This document shows positions 25,682-34,323 of a DNA stretch of 64,000 bases, piece by piece. How positions within the stretch are numbered: the first letter of the stretch is position 1; each line of letters begins with the position of its first letter. The stretch is from Bin5 sp034422415. GTDB taxonomy: Bacteria > Chloroflexota > Anaerolineae > Caldilineales > Caldilineaceae. The stretch is taken from assembly GCA_965202955.1 (NCBI GenBank), contig OZ241871.1, positions 2,604,001 to 2,668,000 of the forward strand, in the 5' to 3' direction. Below the pieces are notes generated by a model. It was not told the origin of the DNA. It made no database searches and saw nothing but the letters and a program-made list of their open reading frames with translations. The position numbers and the translations under genes were made by a program.

Positions 25682-27288
25682 TCATCTTTCTCCAAGCCCG
25701 GAGGATGCACAAGGACTTCGGTTGTCAGGAGCAGAGCAGCGGCGTGCGCGGCGGTCATGATGGCGGCCTCCAGCACGGCAACCGGGTCGACGATGCCCGC
25801 CTGCCGCATATCGACGATTGCGGCGGCGCGGGCGTCAAAACCACTGCCCTCGGGCGCTGTCTGGACCTGGCCGAGAACGGGCGCCGGCTCAAGTCCGACG
25901 TTGGCGGCGATGACGCGCAGGGGTTCTTCGAGGGCATCTGCCATCACCGCGGCGCCCAAGGTCTCGTCAGCCCGCTGACCAGCGCCCCGCAGACGGAGGG
26001 CACAACGCGCCAATCCACTGCCGCCGCCCGGCGCCACGCCATCGCGCATTGCAGCATGCAGCGCCCTGACCGTCCGCTTGGCCATCCCCAAACGGCTCTC
26101 TTTTTCGACATCTGTGGCCGCGCCCACGTGGAGCGTCGCCGCGCCTCCCAGGAGTTTGGCCAAACGCTTGCGCAAAAGGTTGGCGCTTTCTTCCGTCTCG
26201 GCGGCGCGCAGCCTCTTGCGCAACGTGCGTATATGTTGGCGCAATGCATGGGGGTCGCCGCTGCCCGCGACGACGCCGAAGTCGCTTCGCGTCGCCCAGG
26301 CGCGACGCGCGTGGCCCAGATCGGCAGCGGTCACGGCAGTGGGGCTTGCCCCTGTAGCCTTCAGAAATGGGCGCGCGCCGGTCAGATGCGCCAGGTCTTC
26401 GTGCAAATAGGGCAATTCGCTGTAGATTGCCCCGGCAGTAACGGCCAGGCAGGACAGGACCTCGGACCGGTGGTTGGTCAGGAGCGCGGCCAGCGCCGCT
26501 CCGCTGACCTGTTCGACCAGCATGAAGAGACTCTTTCTGCCGGCTGCCAGTGCCGCCTCCATCAGCGGCAGGATCTCATCTGCCTGCTTAAGGTCCAGGT
26601 CACTGACAAAAATGGCGGGATCGTCGTGGACCGCCTCCTGCTTGGCGTTGTCGGTGATCATGCTTGCCGATATCCACGTACCGGTCCAATAGGAGCCGTC
26701 GAAATACTCCCGCTCCAGACTGCGGCGCCGGGATTCCAGCACGTTCACATAGCCTTCACCGCCAGTGATGTAGAGGATCTCTCCCAACAGATCGGCCATC
26801 TCCTCATCATGGCAGATAGCCAGCGCGCAACGCCTGATCTCCTCCTGTCCGTTCAAAGGCCGCGCCTGCGCACGCAGCGCGATTGCGGCCGTCTGTGCCG
26901 CCCGTTCGAGTTGGGGCCGCAGATGTGCGGCATGGATACCGGCGGCCAGCAGGCGCCGGCTCGCGCGCGCGATGGCCTGAAAGATGACGGCGGCTGTAGC
27001 CGCGCCGTCACCGACCGTTTCGTGCATCTGCCACAGGCTCTCGCGCAAGAGCATAGCGCCCATATTTTCATCCCGGTCGCCAAGAGAGACAATCCGCCGG
27101 GCAATTGTGCCGCCGTCATCCAGGATTTCCACTGGTGAGAGGTCGCGAACGGCTTCCACGACGACCGTTCGAGCATTCGGACCGAGCGTCGGGCGGATGC
27201 AGTCAGCCAGTCCGTCCGCACCGGCAAAGAGCTTCTGCCGCGAGGCCGGCAATCGGACAATGCGCTGAGTGCGGGAAGCGGTGCGCAT
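25627..27288 (-). CDS. Divergent GroEL/Cpn60 paralogue
   Basis: A 553-residue protein alignable end to end with GroEL (about 548). GPNARTVVVE near residue 30 matches the GroEL nucleotide loop, GDGAATA near 90 matches GDGTTTA with its conserved Asp, and DGVAPGGG near 412 matches the VVAGGG hinge. The stretch before that hinge (GMAKRTVRALHAAMRDG) has no Asp where GroEL has the ATPase Asp398, and the C-terminal GGM tail is absent. It is therefore probably not the housekeeping chaperonin. I chose the ATG at 27288 from GroEL length; a GTG at 27375, just after the Ldh_2 stop, would add 29 residues. It sits between an Ldh_2 and a BNR-propeller gene. Confidence 0.85.
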   Translation of the reverse strand: MRTASRTQRIVRLPASRQKLFAGADGLADCIRPTLGPNARTVVVEAVRDLSPVEILDDGGTIARRIVSLGDRDENMGAMLLRESLWQMHETVGDGAATAAVIFQAIARASRRLLAAGIHAAHLRPQLERAAQTAAIALRAQARPLNGQEEIRRCALAICHDEEMADLLGEILYITGGEGYVNVLESRRRSLEREYFDGSYWTGTWISASMITDNAKQEAVHDDPAIFVSDLDLKQADEILPLMEAALAAGRKSLFMLVEQVSGAALAALLTNHRSEVLSCLAVTAGAIYSELPYLHEDLAHLTGARPFLKATGASPTAVTAADLGHARRAWATRSDFGVVAGSGDPHALRQHIRTLRKRLRAAETEESANLLRKRLAKLLGGAATLHVGAATDVEKESRLGMAKRTVRALHAAMRDGVAPGGGSGLARCALRLRGAGQRADETLGAAVMADALEEPLRVIAANVGLEPAPVLGQVQTAPEGSGFDARAAAIVDMRQAGIVDPVAVLEAAIMTAAHAAALLLTTEVLVHPPGLEKDEWSRKRPRLPGNPPKVST

Positions 27289-27378
27289 AGCAATTGACTC
27301 TGCAGGTTGTCTGGCCCGGCACATCCCAAGGACGCTGCTCATTCTCGAAGGCCGGGACCGCCGCCCATTGATCACGCT

Positions 27379-28425
27379 CTACTCGATCGTGACACCCAGG
27401 CTGTCCGCCGTCTCAAGCATCTCCTGCCAGATGCTCTCTTCGACCGGGATGCCATCCGCGCCGCGCTGCTGGGCGGTGCGGTATTCCGGTTCGCCGGGGA
27501 AGAGGATCTCTTCGACGCCGGGATTCGGCCGCGCCGATTTGACCCAGGCGATCTGCTCCTGTACGGTCTGGATGAACTCTTCGTAGGGAAGAAAGGCCGC
27601 CACGTTGATGGCCTGGAAGAAGACACCGTTGCCCTTTTCCTCCCTCTCTTTGCCCGTGCATCCGGCGCCGGACAGCGCGCCCGCCAGCATTTCGGCCACG
27701 ATTCCGAGCGCGTAACCTTTGTGGCCGACGACCCCGCCCAGGGGCAGGAGCGCCCCCTCCGGCGGGCCGTAAAAGGCGGCCGGATCGGTGGTGGGGTTGC
27801 CGTCCGAGTCGATAATCACACCGTCGGGCAGCTGCTTCCCCGCGTAGCGGGTCACCCGGATTTTGCCTTCGGGGAAAACCGAGGTCGTAATGTCGACCAT
27901 GACCGGCCACGCGCCGCCGCTCGGAACGGCGAAAGCGATCGGATTGGGCGAAAGCCGCCGCTCGGCGCCGCCCCACGGGGCCACAGAGCCGGTCCGGCCA
28001 TAGGAGTTGACAAAGGCCATGCCGATCATCTGCGCTTCGGCGGCCATGGTGGGGTACTCGCCCACCCGTCCCACGTGCTGGCTGCCGCGCACGACGACCG
28101 TGCCGATCGAGGCCTGGCTCGCCTTCTTGATCGCGAGCTGCATCGCCCTGCGCGCGATCACGTGGCCCCAACCCTGCTCTGCCACGATTACGGCAGATGC
28201 CGCGGTCTCGCGCTCGATCTCGATCGGCGCGCCCGGCCTGATCTCGCCGCTGCGAATCTCGCCGACGTATTGCGGGACGCGCATGATGCCATGCGAGTCG
28301 TGACCAAGCAGATTGGCGCGCACAAGTATTTCGCAGACCGTTTCCGACTCCGCATGGGGCGAGCCGGCCGCGTCCAGAATACGGACGCCGGCCTCCTTCA
28401 GTTGGTCGGCAGAATAAAGTCTCAT
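27379..28425 (-). CDS. Ldh_2 family NAD(P)-dependent oxidoreductase
   Basis: A 348-residue paralogue of the gene at 15704-16750. The motif SHGIMRVPQY near residue 46 keeps the canonical His and Arg, unlike the other copy. GGVVGHKGYALGIV near 215 is the nucleotide-binding signature. It probably oxidises a 2-hydroxyacid with NAD(P). The GroEL-like gene begins within or just after its stop codon, which suggests one transcript with the chaperonin paralogue, BNR protein, aldolase and D-2-hydroxyacid dehydrogenase. A long overlapping frame at 27413-28465 in another phase is a GC-driven shadow. Confidence 0.92.
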   Translation of the reverse strand: MRLYSADQLKEAGVRILDAAGSPHAESETVCEILVRANLLGHDSHGIMRVPQYVGEIRSGEIRPGAPIEIERETAASAVIVAEQGWGHVIARRAMQLAIKKASQASIGTVVVRGSQHVGRVGEYPTMAAEAQMIGMAFVNSYGRTGSVAPWGGAERRLSPNPIAFAVPSGGAWPVMVDITTSVFPEGKIRVTRYAGKQLPDGVIIDSDGNPTTDPAAFYGPPEGALLPLGGVVGHKGYALGIVAEMLAGALSGAGCTGKEREEKGNGVFFQAINVAAFLPYEEFIQTVQEQIAWVKSARPNPGVEEILFPGEPEYRTAQQRGADGIPVEESIWQEMLETADSLGVTIE

Positions 28426-28495
28426 GTGGTTTGCTCCTAGGGGCTGCGCTGAGGAAGCCTGCCAAATGCGCCCGGGCTGCCTATTTCTTCTGTCA

Positions 28496-29287
28496 TCAGA
28501 CCAGTTCTTTCATAGCGTTGTCGTCGAGAGATTCCAGCGGCGTGAAGTCCCGGTTGTTCTGATACCAGGGGCGCACGGTGCCGTTACAGGCGTTGCTGAC
28601 CGCGTTGTAGATCAGGTACATGATCGCCCGCCGCCAGGGCGAAACATTGTTCGCCGACCCGTGCAGCACGTTACAGTGGATGAATGCGACCGACCCGGCC
28701 GGCCCGATCAGCGCTTCGATGCCGTTCTCTGCCGCGAGCCGCTCAAAGGTTGCGTTATCGACATGGTGCAACTCGTAGCCCCGCCCTTGCGCATCCTTGT
28801 GCGGACTGGCATCGAGCAGTCCATAGCGCTGCGTGCCCGGCATGATCAGCAGTGGCGACGTCACCGCGGTGCAGTCGTCGATGAAAACCGACGCCATGAT
28901 GCAGCGCGGCTCCGGCATGCCGTCAACCGAATGCCAGGGCGGGTAGTCCTGGTGCCAGTCCCACGACGCACCGCCGCCGAAGCCATATTTGGGATTCATG
29001 CGGCTCTGGTGGATATAGACGTCCTCCCGCAGCAGCTGGCGCACCGGGTTCAACAGGCGGGGCAGGAGCGTGAGACGGCGGAACGGCTCAGAATAGAAAT
29101 GCGCGCCAAAGGCCAGACGCACGGCTGAAGAATCCTCCTTCTCGGAAACGATCTCCGGCCCGTCGCGATCGAGAATGCCGGGCAGGGCCCCCTGCAAGAC
29201 GGCCGCTTCGTCGGCGTCGAGCAAACCGGGGAAAAACAGGTATCCCTGTTCGTCATACTGTGCGATCTGGGACTCGCTCAGTTCCAT
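28496..29287 (-). CDS. Phytanoyl-CoA dioxygenase (PhyH) family protein
   Basis: A 263-residue Fe(II)/2-oxoglutarate-dependent dioxygenase-like protein. The metal-binding HxD is HQD in WDWHQDYPPWH near residue 112, and the distal His is in NVLHGSANN near 200, followed by an Arg that would hold 2-oxoglutarate (PWRRA). All facial-triad residues are present. Substrates in this family are very varied (lipids, ectoine, alkaloids, small metabolites). It is the first of three PhyH genes in 28.5-31.5 kb, but its sequence is distinct from the other two. Confidence 0.9.
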   Translation of the reverse strand: MELSESQIAQYDEQGYLFFPGLLDADEAAVLQGALPGILDRDGPEIVSEKEDSSAVRLAFGAHFYSEPFRRLTLLPRLLNPVRQLLREDVYIHQSRMNPKYGFGGGASWDWHQDYPPWHSVDGMPEPRCIMASVFIDDCTAVTSPLLIMPGTQRYGLLDASPHKDAQGRGYELHHVDNATFERLAAENGIEALIGPAGSVAFIHCNVLHGSANNVSPWRRAIMYLIYNAVSNACNGTVRPWYQNNRDFTPLESLDDNAMKELV

Positions 29288-29333
29288 CGTACGACCTCCG
29301 TTTCTGGCGTCGCAATCAGGTTGGCTTCAGGGC

Positions 29334-30170
29334 TCAGGGCGATTTGGCCTGGAATCCCGGGTCGGTGGAGGAGTACGGCCATCCTGCGCCGCCGACCAGG
29401 TGAAAGTCATCCGCTTTGCCGCACAGCCAGTAGAACATCTCGGCCACACGCGGCACCGACTGCCACATGCGCGTCGGGCCGTGGAAATAATCGTTGATAT
29501 AGGTATAGTCCGCGCCGCCGAAATCGAAGTTCGGGTCCGCAATCCAGTCCCGTTCAGGCTGCTCTGTGCGCCAGTAGACCCACTTCAACAGGTTGCGGGT
29601 CGATTGATCGGCCTTCGGGGGCTGGCGGTGCCAGATCGAATAGGCGGTTACAAACACCGAGCCGGCCGGCGCCGCGGTCATCTGCTGACCGGCCAGGTTG
29701 CCGAAGCGCTCTATGTCCTCACGCGCGATGGGCACGAGATGGGAGCCCGGCAGGAACAGAGTCGGGCCCATTTCCGCCGTGTTGGCCTGGGGAATGTAGA
29801 AGACCTGGAGCAGATTGCAGGCGCGCTCGAAGTTGGAGCCCGCATCGATGTGCCAGTAACTGGCATCGACCGGACCCACGAGGCGATGGTTCGCCATCCA
29901 ATCGGGCAACTGAAAATGGGCGCCCAGCAGGGAGCGAATAACGCCGGCGACCGCCGGATGCAACAGCACTTCGTCGATGAAATATTCGTCTCTGACCAGC
30001 TGGTGCGGGTCGGCATCCTCCCGGTCAAGATACTTAACGACCCAGCCGTTGGTGGACTCCGGGATCACGCCCTCGATCGTGAGGATGCCCGTCTTACAGA
30101 ACTCCAGGACCTTTTCATCGGTCAGGGTTGGCCTGATGTCGTTCGGCGCACGGCGCGCTTCAAGTTCCAT
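29334..30170 (-). CDS. Phytanoyl-CoA dioxygenase (PhyH) family protein, tandem paralogue A
   Basis: A 278-residue PhyH-type dioxygenase. The facial triad is His and Asp in WHIDAGSNFE near residue 106 and a His in SIWHRQPP near 180, with a downstream Arg (STRNLL). The start is fixed by similarity to its paralogue at 30690-31526: both begin with RPTLTDE/KPTLTDE then VL-FCKTG. The two are near-identical over long stretches and flank a VOC gene, so one arose by local duplication. Confidence 0.92.
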   Translation of the reverse strand: MELEARRAPNDIRPTLTDEKVLEFCKTGILTIEGVIPESTNGWVVKYLDREDADPHQLVRDEYFIDEVLLHPAVAGVIRSLLGAHFQLPDWMANHRLVGPVDASYWHIDAGSNFERACNLLQVFYIPQANTAEMGPTLFLPGSHLVPIAREDIERFGNLAGQQMTAAPAGSVFVTAYSIWHRQPPKADQSTRNLLKWVYWRTEQPERDWIADPNFDFGGADYTYINDYFHGPTRMWQSVPRVAEMFYWLCGKADDFHLVGGAGWPYSSTDPGFQAKSP

Positions 30171-30215
30171 TGGTCTCCTCCTGCCTGGCGTTGAAGAGAA
30201 ACTCGAGTAGCAGCA

Positions 30216-30626
30216 TCAAATTTTGCCCTCAAGGATCTGCAGCACTTCAAAAACCATTCCGTTGGGAGAGCGGAAGAAGGCCAGGCGGCGCGAGCCGAAT
30301 CCGGCGCTGATCTCTACCTTGTCAACCAGCACCTCCAGGCCCATGCCGGTGAGCCTCTCGTATTCCTGGTCCAGGTCCTCCACTTCGAATACCGCGTGCG
30401 TCAGGCCGGGCATCAGTTTGTAGCCCAGTTTGTCTTCGAATACGGTCTTGGGCGTGAGGAAGATGCGTGTCCCGCCAAAGTCGAGAAAGGCGTAGTCGGC
30501 CTCCTCTCCGTCGGGCGCTGTGAACTTTTCCCGCAGAACGAGTTTCGCGCCGATCTCTTCCCAGAAACTGATTTCACTGTCTATATCATCGACTTTCATG
30601 CCGATGTTCCACAGGCTTGCTTCCAC
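30216..30626 (-). CDS. VOC family protein
   Basis: A 136-residue vicinal-oxygen-chelate-fold protein. WNIGMKVDDIDSEISFWEE is the first beta-alpha unit, and THAVFEVEDLDQEYERL the second, whose His is a likely metal ligand; the final MVFEVLQILEG carries a Glu. Metalloenzyme or binding function cannot be separated by eye. It lies between two almost duplicate PhyH genes on the same strand, with gaps of 45 and 63 bp, so the three are probably one operon acting on one substrate. Confidence 0.87.
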   Translation of the reverse strand: MEASLWNIGMKVDDIDSEISFWEEIGAKLVLREKFTAPDGEEADYAFLDFGGTRIFLTPKTVFEDKLGYKLMPGLTHAVFEVEDLDQEYERLTGMGLEVLVDKVEISAGFGSRRLAFFRSPNGMVFEVLQILEGKI

Positions 30627-30689
30627 GGCTCCTTGTCCTTTTCCTTGTGGAGGGCAGAGGAGGGCAGTCCCGATGGCTGACGATGTTTT

Positions 30690-31526
30690 TCAGCCCGCCC
30701 CGACCCGGATTCCCGGAGCGGTGGAAGAATACGGCCATCCCGCACCGCCGACCAAGTGGAATTCATCCGCTTTGCCGCACAGCCAGTAGAACAGTTCGGC
30801 CACGCGTGGTGCCGACTGCCATTTGCGCGCAGCGCCGCTGAAATAGTCATTCGTAAAGGTATAGTCGGCGCCGGCGAAATCGAACGCCGGGTCCGCAATC
30901 CAATCGCGTTCGGGCTGCTCTGTGCGCCAATACGCGAACTTCAACAGATTACGGGTCGATTGATCGATTTTCCGCGGCTGGCGGTGCCAGAGCGAATAGG
31001 CGGTTACAAAGACAGAGCCGGCGGGTGCCGCGGTCATCGTCTGACCGGCCAGATCGCCGAAACGCTCCAAGTCCTCGCGGGCGATCGGCACCAGATGGGA
31101 GCCTGGCAGAAATAGAGTCGGCCCCATTTCAGGTGTGTTGGTCTGGGGAATGTAGAAGACCTGCAGCAGTTTGCAGTCGCGTTCGAAGTTGGAGCCGCCA
31201 TCGATATGCCAGGCTCTGGCCTCCACCGGCCCCTCCAGTCGATGGTTCCCCATCCCCTCAGGCAACTGGAAACGCGCGCCCAACAGCGATCGAATGACGC
31301 CTGTGACGGCAGGATGCAACAACACTTCCTCGATGAAACGGTCATCTTTGACCAGCTGAAGGGGGTCCGCGCCCTCCCGGTCCAGGTATTCAAACACCCA
31401 GCGGTTGGTGGAGGCGGGGATCACGCCTTCGAGCGTGAGCATTCCCGTCTTGCAAAAGTCCAGGACGTCCTCGTCAGTCAGGGTCGGCTTGACGTTTCCG
31501 GCGGCGCGTTGCGATTTGAAGGCCAT
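30690..31526 (-). CDS. Phytanoyl-CoA dioxygenase (PhyH) family protein, tandem paralogue B
   Basis: A 278-residue paralogue of the gene at 29334-30170, of the same length once the start is set at ATG 31526 (GGAG 6 nt upstream). The triad is WHIDGGSNFE near residue 107 and SLWHRQPRK near 180, with STRNLL downstream. Differences from paralogue A are scattered conservative changes, so both copies seem to be under selection. The start lies 4 nt after the stop of the small upstream gene (31531), which implies translational coupling. Confidence 0.92.
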   Translation of the reverse strand: MAFKSQRAAGNVKPTLTDEDVLDFCKTGMLTLEGVIPASTNRWVFEYLDREGADPLQLVKDDRFIEEVLLHPAVTGVIRSLLGARFQLPEGMGNHRLEGPVEARAWHIDGGSNFERDCKLLQVFYIPQTNTPEMGPTLFLPGSHLVPIAREDLERFGDLAGQTMTAAPAGSVFVTAYSLWHRQPRKIDQSTRNLLKFAYWRTEQPERDWIADPAFDFAGADYTFTNDYFSGAARKWQSAPRVAELFYWLCGKADEFHLVGGAGWPYSSTAPGIRVGAG

Positions 31527-31530
31527 AGGT

Positions 31531-31893
31531 CTACTCCCATTTTTCAAGGATGAACTCGCAGATGACGTGCACATCCCGCTCGTGTCCGGAAAGCAACTGG
31601 GCCGGAAACCGGATTACGCGCCAGCCGGCGTTGATCGCTTCCAGCACCGTCTTGTAGGGCCAGTCAGCCGGATCGAAGGGAACGTCCGAGACGGCGCCGT
31701 CCTCGATCAGAAGCGTTCCTATCACCTTTGAGGTGACGGAGGTGGTAGCGGTCTGCAGGTAGAGCAGATTCTGGCGTTTGGCGCCGTTCTCTCCGGCTGC
31801 TCTGACCAGTTCGCGCAGCTGTTCTTCGGTCAAGCGTCCCTCACGCAGTTGAGCGATACATTCTTCCAACTGTTGGGTGACATCGGGGCTCAT
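31531..31893 (-). CDS. Small hypothetical protein, 120 residues
   Basis: I do not recognise this family. The N-terminal 35 residues look helical and charged (QLEECIAQLREGRLTEEQLRELVRAA). The rest alternates like a beta-alpha protein and ends VHVICEFILEKWE. There is no signal peptide or membrane segment. GAGAGG lies 9 nt before the ATG. It precedes the PhyH paralogue B gene by 4 nt, so it is probably co-translated with it and may assist or regulate the dioxygenase. Coding is supported by position and a clean ribosome site. Confidence 0.7.
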   Translation of the reverse strand: MSPDVTQQLEECIAQLREGRLTEEQLRELVRAAGENGAKRQNLLYLQTATTSVTSKVIGTLLIEDGAVSDVPFDPADWPYKTVLEAINAGWRVIRFPAQLLSGHERDVHVICEFILEKWE

Positions 31894-32035
31894 CGTTGGA
31901 TGCCTCTCGCTAGGCGCAGGCTCGTAGATCTCAGTTCACTTCCAGGCGTGTGGGGACTTCTTCCGTCGCCACTTATGCCGGCAACCGCGGTTCATTTCCG
32001 TTCAGCGCAATGCCCAATCTCGGCCGCCGCATCTC

Positions 32036-33544
32036 TCAATCCATGATAGCCGCAATTTCCAGGTCCGGAATCTCCTCGTCGAACGGATAAAAGGGGCGCT
32101 TCATCCTTCGAAAACTCAGATTGCGTACATGGGCCGGCGTCGGCCCGGGCGTGTCGACCACGAATGCCCCCTTCATCACATCGCGGTAGGCGCGGCGATA
32201 GTTCATCGGGTTCTTGACGCCGACGAACTTGGCCTGGCGTACATCCATGCCAACGCTTCTGAACTGCTCGTCACCCCAATCGTAGGTCGGCTGCGACATT
32301 ATCAACAGCTCGATGCCGCCGATCTGCAACACGGCGCTGAGACCCATCGAAGCGCGGGTGCCGCCGAAGAGGCCGCCGTCATAGACGAAACCGCCATCGC
32401 TCAGGCGGCGCACGACACCGCTGACGGTGACCGGCCGGCCCCACGTCCGGTCTAAGCTGTAGCCGACCTGCAGGCTGACCGTCCGGCCCACGCCTGCGGC
32501 CGCGCACGACTGCGCCGCGGCCGCGTCAACCACCATCAGCAAGGCAGGTTCATCCACTCCCTGCGCCAACAGTTCGTTCAGCAACGCGATGCTGTCACCG
32601 GGCGCGCCGCCACCGGTGCAATCGGCTGTGTCAACCAGTAGCACCGGCCCACCCTCTATCCGGCGGCCGCGCGCGACGGCTTCTGCAACGGTAAGCGTCT
32701 CTGTTTCGAACGCACGGCGCCGTTCCCAGAATGCCGCGGCCAGCGCGTGCGCTTCTCCTGCTGCGAGTGTGGGGTCATTGTCGGTCACCACGACGGCGCC
32801 GCAGCCCATGTCGGGCAGATCGTTGTGAGGGTGGACCTGGAAACAGGAAACGGAAAGAATCGACGGCTGCCTTTCCAAACAACGCGCGCGCCGCGTCAAC
32901 TGCGCCATAGGCCCGTCGCCAAAGGTCTGACCATTGCACGCGCCGCAAATCATCGGCGCCTTCGCCAGCGCCATGACCGGTTCGATCTCTCCCTGTACCG
33001 TCTTCAGCAGCAGGTCGGCGGCCCGTTCACCGGTGGAATACGTGTCGTCGTGCGGATAATGTGCGAAGGAGACCAGGGCGGTCGCCTGCCGGACCATGCG
33101 CGGCGTAACGTGCGCGTGCAGGTCGAGCGTCATGACGATTGGCAGCTCGGGCCCCACAATCGCGCGCACCGCGTCCAGAATGTCGCCCTCGGGGTCCAAC
33201 TGCGAAGCAGCGACCATCGAGCCGTGCATCGCGAGCGCCAGACCGTCAAGCGTGCCGGCTTCCCGCAACGGAGCCAGCAGCGCCTCCTTCAGATAGGCGT
33301 AGCAGTCGTCCGTAAGCGCGCCTCCCGAAACACAGCGCGCCGCCAGAAGCGGTACGACCTGCGCGCCCGCCTCGGCGCAAACGGCCAGCATGCCAGCCAC
33401 TTCGCAGTCGGTGCCTGCCAGCTGCAGGAGCGCGTCGGATTCATGCACATAGGAGTTGCGAAACAGGGACAGGTCGGTCTGCGTGGCGGCGAACTGGTTG
33501 CTTTCCTGGAAGATTGAGCCTACGCCGATCCGCACGTCTGTCAT
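32036..33544 (-). CDS. M81 family metallopeptidase, MlrC-like
   Basis: A 502-residue protein. The start GVGSIFQESNQFA is the standard MlrC N-terminus, TLDLHAHVTPRM near residue 140 contains the His-x-His pair of the zinc site, and PHNDLPDMGCGA near 240 is the second conserved region. Named after microcystinase C (linear microcystin cleavage), most members probably hydrolyse other amides or small peptides. I chose the ATG at 33544; an upstream in-frame start (33691) adds 49 residues unlike the family. It stands apart from the PhyH set by 143 bp. Confidence 0.9.
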   Translation of the reverse strand: MTDVRIGVGSIFQESNQFAATQTDLSLFRNSYVHESDALLQLAGTDCEVAGMLAVCAEAGAQVVPLLAARCVSGGALTDDCYAYLKEALLAPLREAGTLDGLALAMHGSMVAASQLDPEGDILDAVRAIVGPELPIVMTLDLHAHVTPRMVRQATALVSFAHYPHDDTYSTGERAADLLLKTVQGEIEPVMALAKAPMICGACNGQTFGDGPMAQLTRRARCLERQPSILSVSCFQVHPHNDLPDMGCGAVVVTDNDPTLAAGEAHALAAAFWERRRAFETETLTVAEAVARGRRIEGGPVLLVDTADCTGGGAPGDSIALLNELLAQGVDEPALLMVVDAAAAQSCAAAGVGRTVSLQVGYSLDRTWGRPVTVSGVVRRLSDGGFVYDGGLFGGTRASMGLSAVLQIGGIELLIMSQPTYDWGDEQFRSVGMDVRQAKFVGVKNPMNYRRAYRDVMKGAFVVDTPGPTPAHVRNLSFRRMKRPFYPFDEEIPDLEIAAIMD

Positions 33545-33628
33545 AGGATTTCTTACAGGCTCCTCTTTCGAGCAGAGGCGAGCGAAGCTGCTTGGGGGAA
33601 ATCTGCGCAACACTTCAGGACGGGCGTA

Positions 33629-33657
33629 TTCATGCAGACGGACAACCGGATTATACT
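33629..33657 (+). promoter_or_regulatory. Candidate promoter of a small RNA
   Basis: TATACT (33652-33657) is 17 bp from TTCATG (33629-33634). The -10 box is good and the -35 box weak. Transcription would begin near 33664 and run into the intrinsic terminator at 33781-33818. Confidence 0.4.
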
Positions 33658-33663
33658 CATCCC

Positions 33664-33818
33664 GCCGGGGAAGAGCAATGCCTGCACGCACGAGGGGTGC
33701 ATCCAGGAATGGGGGCGAAAGTTCGGCCGCGTTTGGGATTCCGAACCGCTTGCAGGCAGCCCGAGGCTCAGCCAGGACAGGCGCCCCGCTTCACCGGCCA
33801 AGCGGGGCGCTTTTTGTT
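33664..33818 (+). ncRNA. Candidate structured small RNA or leader, about 155 nt
   Basis: This interval has a candidate promoter, a terminator, and internal pairings. TGCCTGCA (33679-33686) pairs with TGCAGGCA (33751-33758), 8 bp, enclosing two hairpins: GCAC/GTGC (33688-33691, 33697-33700, 5-nt loop) and GTTCGG/CCGAAC (33721-33726, 33741-33746). No plausible protein is encoded; the open frame across it continues through the terminator. It matches no RNA class I can name (checked by memory against SRP RNA, 6S, RNase P, tmRNA and common riboswitches). It could be a free small RNA or the leader of the decayed gene at 33845. Confidence 0.45.
33781..33818 (+). terminator. Intrinsic terminator
   Basis: GCGCCCCGCTT (33781-33791) and AAGCGGGGCGC (33800-33810) form a perfect 11-bp GC-rich stem with an 8-nt loop, followed by TTTTTGTT. 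It works only on the plus strand, because the opposite side lacks a T-run. No plus-strand protein gene lies just upstream, so it points to a non-coding transcript. Confidence 0.85.
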
Positions 33819-33844
33819 TCCCCGCGAAAGGTAGTAGAACGACA

Positions 33845-34155
33845 ATGTTTCAAGAAACTGTTGGACCTGCGGGGCACCCGCAGGGCGAACACGCTCCCAA
33901 ACCCTGGGAGGAACAACCCGGCGAACCACCCGAACAATACGGTTGGTTCAAGATCTACATCACCCTGCCCGTGCCCTGGCGCCTGGTGCGCGTCGCCCAG
34001 TTCGCGGCCATGAATCCCGCCAGCAGCTGGTCGAGGAAAGGGCCCTGGCTATGGTCGAGGAGCCGGACCATAAGGCAAATGAAGTACGCTTGTATTGGTA
34101 TGGCGGTGATGAAGCGCCCACAAGTACCTGCGGCGATCCTGAGGAAGACGGCTGA
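33845..34155 (+). pseudogene. Remnant of a small phage-type (terminase-small-subunit-like) protein
   Basis: The ATG at 33845 begins a frame with PWEEQPGEPPEQYGWFKIY, then RLVRVAQF. This resembles the W-E-x-Q-x-GE-S/P-x-x-A-F-x-x-Y start and helix-turn-helix entry of small phage DNA-packaging proteins seen in many chloroflexal genomes. After about 34015 the sensible sequence (QLVEERALAMVEE) continues in another frame, so the gene is frameshifted. The C-terminal part is lost. The family call is tentative; the broken state is clear if the call is right. Confidence 0.4.
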
Positions 34156-34323
34156 CGCCCCTGCACTTTCCTCCGTTACCGCCCCCGCTTGCGCGCTGGG
34201 GAAAGGATGCTTCGGCTCCCTCTCTTTGCCCGCAAGCAACCTCAGCCGCGCCCATGTCGCCGCGGCCACTGAAGAGATACACCATTACAACCGGCACGCC
34301 CGCCGGTTCCAAAAGGAGATAGC

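Noticed and set aside
25531..27138. 535-codon plus-strand frame opposite the GroEL-like gene
   Set aside because: The minus strand encodes recognisable GroEL motifs over its full length; the plus-strand frame has none.
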